A stretch of DNA of 64,000 nt, taken from the NCBI GenBank assembly GCA_905182985.1, contig CAJJDN010000126.1, positions 284,105-348,104 of the forward strand, in the 5' to 3' direction. The position numbers and the translations under genes were made by a program. This document shows positions 54,901-64,000 of the stretch, piece by piece. Source of the DNA: Paramecium sonneborni (lineage: Eukaryota > Ciliophora > Oligohymenophorea > Peniculida > Parameciidae). The stretch's first letter is position 1; the number at the start of each line of letters is the position of its first letter. Below the pieces are notes generated by a model. That model ran no database searches. It was not told the origin of the DNA and worked only from the letters and a program-made list of their open reading frames with translations.

Positions 54901-57900
54901 AATTTAATACTGGAGTCATTTAATCCCAAAGCAATCATTTTATCATCTTAAGTGCAAGTTTAAACTAAAATTTCTTATTGGTACTCAAATATAATATCAT
55001 CTGGTTTTTCTTTGATAGACTTAAGATCACAAGATATCAATATCCCTGATGTATCAGCTGAAACTATTTTTTTTCCATCATAAGTAAATCTTACATCTAT
55101 AACTTCAGAGTCATGATACTTTAGAGTAGTAATCAACTTTTTGATTTTTAGATTAGAAATATCCCATAACTTAATTGTCTTATCTTTACTGGCTGAAGCT
55201 AGAGTTTCTGAATCAGGTGAAAAGGCAATTGATTATATCATGTCACTGTGACCATCCAATTCCAATATTTCTAAGTAAGTTTCCACATCCCAAAGTATAA
55301 CTAAGTTTAGCTTTCCGTTTGATGCAATTAATTTACCATTTGGAGAAAATTCTACTACTTGAATTTTTTCATCTTTTTTTAAAAATGGTTTTTCTTTGCA
55401 TTGTATATCATTCCATTTAACATTTGTCAAATTAGCATAATTGAAATTACAAGAATTAATATTAACATTAGTAAATTTAGATTCGCTAAAATCTGAATTA
55501 CAAAAACTCAAACCTGAAATATTTGTATGACATATATTAATATTTAAAAATTTTTCTTCTCCTAGATAAACATCCAATTAGGATAACAAGTAAATACTAT
55601 TTGAAGCTGCATGTATGAAGTTATCATTTGTAGAAAGTTTAACTATATTAATAAGAATATCTTTTATGTTTTCTAGATTATTTAATTTATCTTTTATAAA
55701 AACTAAGGCTCCTTGATAATGATCTTTCGAGATGTTTAATTTAGATTAATTATATAATGATTTCATTATTTATTTCTCATCTAAATTGTTCTCATTCAAA
55801 TCTTAATTAACTGACTAAAGCAATAAATCCAAAATGTATTTAGCAACATAGAATTCTTAAATAGATTTATGAGTAAAAGAATAGCTACTTCCTTTAGCAT
55901 TTAAGAGGATACAACTTCTTATTAATTTATTGTAATCAAGATCCTATTAAGAATCATTAAAATATTCATCAATCCAATCATCATCATCTTTATGCTTATT
56001 ATTATTATAATTATTTGTTAATTTCAATTTTCCTTTTTATTAATATGTGATTTAAGATAATTAATTTATTGTCATATTTAATGCTAAATTTTAAGAAAAT
56101 TATAAAATATCTAATTGAAAACTTTCCCAATTTGAAAGTTTACCAATTTCTCTCAACTTTTGAATTTATTGATCATGATAAAAATGAATAAAGCTATCGT
56201 AAAACTCAAATATTGTATACTTTTTCATTTTTAAAGCTTCAACTACACAAACTAAATCTTAATTATAGATTTTAAAAGATTTATTATCAACAAATAAGTC
56301 ATAATAATCAATTTTAAGAATGCTAGTTATTGAGTAAGTTTAAAAGAACTGTAAACTCTCCAATTCGTCTAAAAATTAATAAATCTTAGTTTGTTATTCT
56401 GATTTATCAATAAATTCATAATATTAGATTTTTGACCTTTTTCCCTCAAAAAGAGGTTGGATTTTTTAATTATTTTCTTTTTAATCTAAATTATTTTTAT
56501 AATTTTCCAATAATTTTTTAGATAAGATATTTTTATTTGTGATACTAATGTAACTTTAAAGAAATCTATTTTTTATATCAACAGAACCTTGCTATTATTT
56601 TGCCATGCTAGGTAATACTTAGACAATAATTTCCAACATAAAAGGAGTTGACAATAAATCAGAAATACCTACATTTTCGATGGCTTTTTCAAATTTATAA
56701 ACACTCCATAAAGATGATAAATCTTTTCTGAGCCCTCTAATTTATTCATCCTTTAGATATTTAAATGGATGATGCTCTAAAATTTTTTGTATTAATTTTT
56801 CGATTTAAGAATTATCAAAAATTAATTCCAATTATGCTTAATGAGAATTTTTAATACTTTCTTAAACTTCTGCATTAACTTAATACCATATGCTCAAAAA
56901 TTCATCTAAATTAAAGCTCTATTATGAAATCTGCTTTAAAAAGTCATAAACACCTCTTATTTTTCTCCTTACACTAAGTTCATTATATTATATTAGATAA
57001 TCACTTTTTTAACCTTTATCAAAATCCTATATCTAAACTTCTTTTAAACTCCTTATACTCTATCCATAAAACCAAGTTTAATATCCCAAAGTATTTAATA
57101 TTTCTCTTCTTGTTGTGATGATAATCTTGAAGGATTTAGAATTTTATTCAATATTTAAATCTTGAATTAGCTTATTAGTAATAATGAGATTCTATTAAAT
57201 ACAATCTTATTTCATCTCATCATAACTATCAAGAATTAAAATGATAAATTCTTTTTTATTTTAAATAGCCTCTTTAAGTTCTCTAACTTAATATTTATCA
57301 AATTAATAATTTTCAGATTCTAAAGCTTATTCAAATAAATTATATTTAGGATTCTTTAAAGTTGGAAGTGATACAAATATAGGAATCCATTTAGAATTAC
57401 TACCTTGTTACTTCCATAGAAATTCTTCAATTTTTCTAGCTGCTCTACTTTTACCAGAACCTGCATTTCCTGAAAGTAACATAACATCATTTTATTTTGA
57501 TACACCCCAAATAAATTCATTTACTTCACCTCCATAATCATCCTATTACTCACTCATTAATTAAGTTATTATTACACCATCTTTAGATTTTATAATCTCA
57601 CCAGTAACAGGATCATATTCTATTGTTTTTAATTAAACATAAACAGAATCCAATTCTGCTAATTTAGATTATAATAATATCTTTTATTTTCTTATATCTA
57701 ATAATTCATCATATCTTTTTCCTCTTAATTTACGAATATCATCACCAACTTGATTTAAACTTTCTTATAAAGAATCAATTTAACTTTTCATTTATTTCAC
57801 ATCTTTAGATATATCTTTTAAAATTATTAAACTTACATCCATTTTTTCCGACATTTCAGTAATATTATCATTATATTATTCAAGTTCTTCATAGGCTAAT

Positions 57901-60900
57901 ATAAGTTATTATTTAATTTGTTCTTTAACTTATGAATTTCCCTCAAGTCTTAATTCTTATTAAATGCTCTCTATACTTTTCATTCTTAATTTCATCTCCT
58001 ATCTAACTTATTCAGATATAGACTTGATATCTTTTGAAAAAAACAGTTTTTACATTTCAATTAATTCTTTATTTTTTAATAGATTTCTAACTCTTTAATC
58101 TTTTTCAAAAATCCAAAGATATTAAATAAGTTTTGACGAAAATTCTTCTATTTATTCTTCTTTGATTCCTTACTGTAACTTTATTAAATTATAAACTAAG
58201 CATTCTCTGATCTTATAATCATTGCTGAAATCAAATACATCAAATATTGACTTTTTTATCGTTACTTATTCATGTAGATTATTTCTTACATTAAAGTACA
58301 AAGGGTCTAGCTTTTAAGATATATTTTCTTAACTTTTTTATCTAAATAAAAAGAAATTTAAGGTTTCTTCTAAAGTTGATTCAATTTTTTAAATTGATTT
58401 ATCTTTTTATTGTTCTATTTAAACTACACATTTGCAACTCTCAGATTAATTTCTTTCATACAAAATTTTCATTAAATTAGTAATTTATGTTTAAATATTA
58501 AACTTATTTACAATTTATTACCTTTATGAATTGAACTTATCTATAATTAATTAAAGTTCTTTATTTTCAGTTTATTAAATCTAATTTACATTTATCGCTA
58601 ACAATTACTCTAATATTTTTAGTAATTTAATTGTCTTCTTTATCTCTTTTATATCTTAATCTACACAAAAATAACAGTAATCTAAATTTTTGTTCTATCC
58701 AATCCAATATGATAAGGTTTTTGTTTTTTCTTAAAATTGACAATTATTGAATTCCCCGAAACTACTATTTTAAATTAGCGTTATAATATTATCATATTAT
58801 TACATTTAACTCTTAACAGCATCATGTTCATAATGTTCATTCAAATTTTAAATAGTAATAAATAAATGAGCCTCTTTCATGAATTGTATAACCTGAGATT
58901 TTATTTAATAAATGTCTTCTCTTTCAATTTTTTCATATGCATTTTCGATCATTATTTAATCTAACTTTATTTAATAAAGAAGTTATTTTGTTTTTTCTCT
59001 ACTTTATTTACTAGTTTAATCAACATCTTTTTATTTCAAAAAAATACATTCTATTTTTTCTTTTTATTACTTTAGTTACTTTATAATCATTAATTTAAAA
59101 TTTTGATTAAACTATTCTTATTTTTAAACAGCTTAGAGTTTTTCTTAATTAATGTCTTACTCGAATGTATTTATTTTATATTAATGGATTTAACAAAATT
59201 ATTTAATTAGCTTTAATATTATCAAGCTAAAAATGCATTTTATTTGAATTTGTTGAATATCCTCTTTACTTTTAACTTCAGCTTGACATATATTAAATTT
59301 CTCTGAAAAAAAAGCACTTAGTTAATACCTTAATATCTTGATCCATTTTCCTGAGCATTACGTATTTGACATAGCTTATATTTAATCAGATGTAATTTAG
59401 ATATTATAATCATTAGTTTTAATACTTGACATTGAGAAAGCAAACTTTTGTTAAAATTCCTTAGTTTTTATTATGAATTATTAAATTATTAATGACTATT
59501 CAAAAAATATTTGTGAATTTAGATAATTTTAAATTTAAAATTTGGAATTTACTCTCTCTAAATCAGTATACTTTTTAGATTGTGGATTTAAACTAATTTC
59601 AGCTAGATAACTCAAATACTCTACTACAGTTATAAAATTTTTAAGAAAATCTTCTAATAAGGTTTAAAATTTATTTTAAATCAATTCTTCTAAATGATTA
59701 AAAATATTTTCTAAATTTTATTTTTGCTTGGCTTCAATTGTTAATTCTTCAAAACAAGGAGAAAGCAATTTTAATTTTTCAAACTCAAGAGTAGATCTTT
59801 CTATGATAAAATCAAGATGATAGAGTGCCAATTTATATGCATCTAAAAATTGTTTTTCAAAGACAGAGTAATCATTTTATAATAATTTAATATTGATTTG
59901 TGTGTTAGTTGATTAGTTAAAATAATCAGTCAAGGATTATTAGATTTACTAATAAAGTATAACTAAATCATCTAATTAAGAATTAAATTTTTCAATTTAT
60001 TTCTCTAATAATAATAAATCGTTATTGTCTAAAACGATTTCAAAATCCTTAATAGTTGTTTCTTTTTTTTTTTTAAAAGAAAAATCTCTATAAAAATTCC
60101 AAATATTAATTTATTGGGTAAATTAACCTTTTAAAATAAAATCTGAAATTAACTTAAACTTAGGAATACCTTATTTTTCCATTAAATCCTTTATTTCTAC
60201 ACTAAAATATTATACTTGATTTTGAAATAAAATGATAGATGCTTAATTTCTATTATATGTAAGACTAAAAATTAGGTTATTTTCAATTAAATTATTCCAC
60301 ATTGATTACTATTCAATTTAATTTCCTTTGGCAATTTTCTATTTATCAATAATAGGTCTATATGCTAATATATCGACTATCATTGATATCCAACTATAAT
60401 GAATTATCCAATTATCTGAATGTAGAATATATTGTTAGAATGCATCTTTTAGTTATTTAATTTGATTATAGACAGAATATTAAGATTTTAATTACCTCAC
60501 AATAGACCATTTAAGAGTTTAGAATAAATAGTAAGTAGCGTACACTTCTTAAGGATATAATACTTTATCTTTGTATTGTAAAAATAGAAATTTAGCTCCT
60601 TCAATAAGACTTGGGATTAAGTCTTCTGTGGGAGACATTTACAATGCTGATTCGGCTACATTTTTAATAATATTTATTAAAAGATTCTTACCTTCTTCTG
60701 AGTTGGTCTAACAATTAATTAACATAATTTTCATAAGTGTTACTTCATATTCTATTCCTGTATTCCATACATTTGCTTCTTCGATTTCCAACTATTCCTT
60801 AAATTCTTCTAAATCTTATAAAAATTGTTATTATATTTGTAAATCCATATATCTCTCCTAGCTTTATATTTAAAATGAATATATAACTCTTAAAAAGTCA

Positions 60901-61400
60901 TTGCAAATCTAGAGAATTTGATAGCATAAAAACCATGAAGCTCTTAAATAAACAGAAAGAATTTTTAGCAAATTTCCAAAAGAATTCTACATTATAGTAT
61001 ATATTGATTGAGTTAAATTATTGTTAATACAACACATATTTAAATGCTCTTTATTATACATAAACCATTAACATGCTATTATTACTTCATTTCTCTGTGA
61101 ATTATCTGTTAACAACTAAGCTTTAGTATTGATAACATCAACATATTTTTCTAAATTTTTCAAAAAATTATCAGGCACTCCAATAATTATCTTTTCTTCA
61201 ATTTTTTAAGTTGGTTTAGCTTATCCACATCCTCCTCCTCTTAAATGAATAAAAGATTATTAAGTTGCTCTTTTATTTTTGATTTCAGTGAAATAATTAA
61301 ATGTTTAATTTAGAGGCTTAACAATCAAAATTTTGGATACAACACTCATATTTTCACGATCAAAACTAATTTCTAAGTTAGACACATATTTTTAATTCAT
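48957..61400 (-). CDS. Giant NACHT-WD40 STAND NTPase (NLR-like)
   Basis: ATG 61400-61398 ([17 protein letters not shown]) to TGA 48957-48959, about 4,100 residues and continuously readable. Order: (1) a helical N-terminal region of about 1,300 residues beginning with [15 protein letters not shown]. (2) A NACHT NTPase with P-loop [20 protein letters not shown] at about 57440-57485, Walker [15 protein letters not shown] at about 57210-57250, and sensor-like [11 protein letters not shown] near 57110. (3) A short pentapeptide-like run ([33 protein letters not shown]) at 55420-55545. (4) WD40 repeats from 55380 to about 49150, for example [20 protein letters not shown] and [44 protein letters not shown]; dozens of blades in several propellers. 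STAND proteins hold ADP, sense a ligand through the repeats and oligomerise to signal. The N-terminal effector is not recognised. Confidence 0.85.
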
Positions 61401-61559
61401 GTTTCGTTTAAAAAAGTTTTTAATTTAAATAAATAAAAAAAAATTATTTTTGAGCTATGAAATAATATATTTTAATAATTATCTTGCCTTCTCAACAAAA
61501 GAATAATATATCTTAATTTGATTTATATATCTATTTAACTTTATGCAGTTTTTCATATT

Positions 61560-63320
61560 TGATATATTAAATATTTATAATATCTATGTTCATTTGATTA
61601 ATTTATATTACAAAATGACTTTGGCTTTTCATTCTAAATTGATTGAATAAATTATTCTTCAATCTTATCAATTCTATTAAATTTACCTCTTAATTGATTC
61701 AAATCATTTTAAATTAGATAGTAGATTATAAAGTGAAATATCAAATTGAGTTACCGTTGAATCTAAATTCTTTTAATTTTTAGTATTTTTTTCTAAGTCA
61801 TTGAAAGTGATAGATTGCAATTTATCCTGTTTGAATAACCAAGATTAGAATTAAACTATTCTCTACAAAATCTTAATGAATACTTTAAAGTTTCCTTCAC
61901 TCCAAAATTTATAAAAAAGGGATCATCAAATAGATAATTTTTTTTGTTTAAAAGTTTCATATCTCTCAGACTAATCAATCTTAATTGTTTGAGTATATAT
62001 CATAGATAACTTCTAGTTGTCTTTGATAAACAGGAAAGCTAATTTCCGAGAAAATTATGAAATTATTATATTTGTTTAAAAAATAAATAAATATTGTTTA
62101 CCTTTAATTTTTGGTTATCTAAAATTTTACGACCCATTAAGTTCTTTTATAAATAAACAACTAATAGAGCCAAAGATTTTAATATCTTATGTATAAATAT
62201 TTCCATTTTTGTTAAAGCAAATGAAAAATTAATTCATATGTATTAAATTTATAGTTTTTTCTCACTTCAATAAATTGCAGAATTTCCATCATGTCAATAT
62301 AAATATTTGAGTGCATTATTAAGATCCAATGTATATTAGTGTTTACTAATTTATTTCTACTTTTATTTATTCGGAATTTATATCCTTTCAAGATAAAAAT
62401 CCTTCCATCCTTAAGGATAATAATTATGAATCCTGTAGTTTCTTTTGGCTATTCAGGATTTCGATGATGTGCTTAAAATATTTATAATTATACAATGAAT
62501 TATATCTAAATTATTTAATTTTTTATTTTTCTTATAGACTGTGTATCTCTTTACTGATAATTTTCTAAAATAAATATTCGAATAGATTTTCTTAGAACAA
62601 AGTAATCTCATTTCTAAAACTTCATCCCAACTAAACACTAGCACACAATCTCTAATAGCATTCTCAATAAATAAATTGGGCTACAACTAAGACATGAAGC
62701 CCAAATATTAAAAGAACTTAAATAATATTGAATCTATTTCTATTAAGAAACCAAATATGGGAGTGAGAATGATATCTTTCTAATATTGTATAATTTTAAT
62801 CTAATATCTCTATTTTCAGTAATTCAATAACGATTTATCAAGATGATTGAATTTTTATCTTTTCCTTTAATCTCATTTAAAAGAGCTAAATAACTTAATA
62901 TTTAGATTACTTATATAAACATAATGAGATGATATATCTAATTTTATTATTTAGTCAAAATCCCATTATATTAACAATTTAAACCTCTACATTATTAGGT
63001 ATCAATACAATCCTTATTGATTTCAATAGTCTAATTTAAATTTTTTAATGCTAGTTTAAGATCTTCAATTTTATAATATAGATTCTCTAATTAATACAAG
63101 AATTAAATACCTAAATTCTAAAATCTAGTGGTATAGTCTATTTTTTTAAAATATTCCATCACAATCTTGATGTTATTCTACCATCAATCTCACTAATTAC
63201 TATTTATCTTTATGCTAACCCTTCATATGCTTATATATTTTATTTAAATCCTCCGAAGAGAGTTTGAGTTTGTATATGATAATTTGGATTCTTAAATTGC
63301 AAGTTATCTCATATTAATTG
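61560..63320 (-). pseudogene. Degenerate or error-ridden coding region(s)
   Basis: Minus-strand pieces look coding but no frame persists. QDKLQSITFNDLEKNTKNQ with STVTQFDISLYNLLSNLK shifts frame at an AAAA run (about 61714) into NDLNQLRGKFNRIDKIEEQF. Around 62140-62340, HDGNSAIY and SEKKL, then KMEIFIHKILKSLALLVVYL, lie in one frame broken by three TGAs. Around 63200-63290, TQTLFGGFKQNIQAYEGLAQ and RQIVISEIDGRITSRL end at a TGA. The helical pieces recall TPR-type proteins, weakly. True pseudogenes or base errors could both explain it. Confidence 0.35.
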
Positions 63321-63887
63321 GATTAGTAATTTTCTTTAAATAGATAAAATATTTGTTTAATTTGAAGAGCCAGCTTAATATTTTTTACCTGAAGTTATTT
63401 TAATTAGTTTTGTAATTTATATCCTTAATGTTATTTTTATTCTTATAATTATTTATTTCATAGATTTCTAATGAACCTCTTTTTATCAGAATTTGTAAAA
63501 AGTTCATTTAATTCATTTAATTATTATTTTTTTCTGTGATTCCACTCTGCTAACTGTACTGTAATTTGTGTATTATAACTAAGCTTATACTAAATTTATA
63601 ATTTCGACTAAACCTCTACTATACTTTTCATTTGTGAAGAATTTATTTGAATTGGACCCCAATCTAATAAATTTTATCAAAAATAATTTTTAAATATATA
63701 TAATAAAGTCTTTGAATGAATAAATAATTGATAAAATTAATCTATAAATATACAATTAATAAAATTTTACTAAAAGATAATATCTAATATGAATCTTAAG
63801 ATTTCTATAATAAGGTAGTTTTCCTTTGATATTACTTTCCTATAGAATGCAATAAGATAACATGAAGTTTTATAATAAAAATAAAAT
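63321..63887. other. No supported feature
   Basis: AT-rich sequence in which neither strand shows a convincing coding stretch. It must contain the promoter of any gene starting near 63890. Confidence 0.4.
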
Positions 63888-64000
63888 GAATATTTATAAG
63901 TAGTAGTCATCGGGGTGGAATTGAATCGCAAATTTACTACCCAGAAAAATTTGATCTAGACATCAAAAAAGAAATACTTGAAAGAGATTAAATGAATTAT
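63888..64000 (+). CDS. 5' end of a gene cut by the window edge
   Basis: The last 100 bases read HRGGIESQIYYPEKFDLDI followed by KKEILERDQMNY with strong coding character. The nearest ATG (63888, MNIYKQQSSG) is one base out of frame with it, so a short intron or an error at the GGGG run (63912-63915) is needed. Family cannot be told from this fragment. Confidence 0.45.

Noticed and set aside
62453..62644. Small minus-strand frame MLVFSWDEVLEMRLL
   Set aside because: It is short, lies in the degenerate zone, and has neither a family match nor supporting neighbours.

Overview
The window reads as macronuclear DNA of a ciliate close to Paramecium. The base composition is very AT-rich. TAA and TAG must be read as glutamine and TGA as the only stop (ciliate nuclear code) before any long protein appears. 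Genes are closely packed, with gaps of 13 to 500 bases, and are interrupted by tiny GTA...AG introns of about 18 to 30 nt. Family assignments come from translating by eye with this code; no database search was possible. Start codons and most exon joins are inferred. Reading frames of 80 to 120 codons arise easily by chance here because only one stop codon exists, so short unrecognised frames get low confidence.

Layout. 1-1.1 kb: unresolved + strand coding with a long AAT microsatellite. 1.3-6.7 kb (-): a protein joining ankyrin repeats to an anoctamin (TMEM16) membrane domain. 6.9-9.7 kb (+): a probable mitochondrial protein of unknown role and a multi-pass membrane protein. 9.9-12.1 kb (-): an SNF1/AMPK-type kinase. 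12.7-14.9 kb: a 1,100-base segment present twice around a single N, holding two small proteins that start MG. 14.9-15.6 kb (-): an RRM protein. 16.1-19.0 kb (-): an oxysterol-binding-related protein. 19.0-27.9 kb: two UBR-box ubiquitin ligases transcribed divergently from a 175-base gap. 28-35.4 kb: unknown proteins, a coiled-coil protein, a BAH-PHD protein and a CCA-adding enzyme. 35.6-38.2 kb: a Rab GTPase converging on a calpain-like protein that lacks its catalytic cysteine. 39.4-41.6 kb (+): a CHAT-domain (caspase-like) peptidase. 42-48.8 kb: a poorly assembled stretch with two more N-joined duplications, a B-box-like zinc protein (-), an unknown gene (-) and another (+). 49.0-61.4 kb (-): one enormous NACHT NTPase followed by pentapeptide-like repeats and dozens of WD40 repeats, a STAND/NLR-like architecture. 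61.5-64 kb: degenerate or error-ridden coding and the start of another gene.

How they might work together. Ciliates do not use operons, so neighbourhood is weak evidence. Even so, a CHAT peptidase, a B-box-like coiled-coil protein and a giant NACHT-WD40 receptor-like protein within 22 kb have the parts of a STAND surveillance or cell-death pathway, and this is the most interesting group here. The UBR pair, the inactive calpain and the ankyrin-anoctamin fusion are separate points of interest. Several frames are broken by single-base shifts or lone TGAs. Together with the three N-joined duplications this points to assembly or sequencing error in places, although true pseudogenes cannot be excluded.
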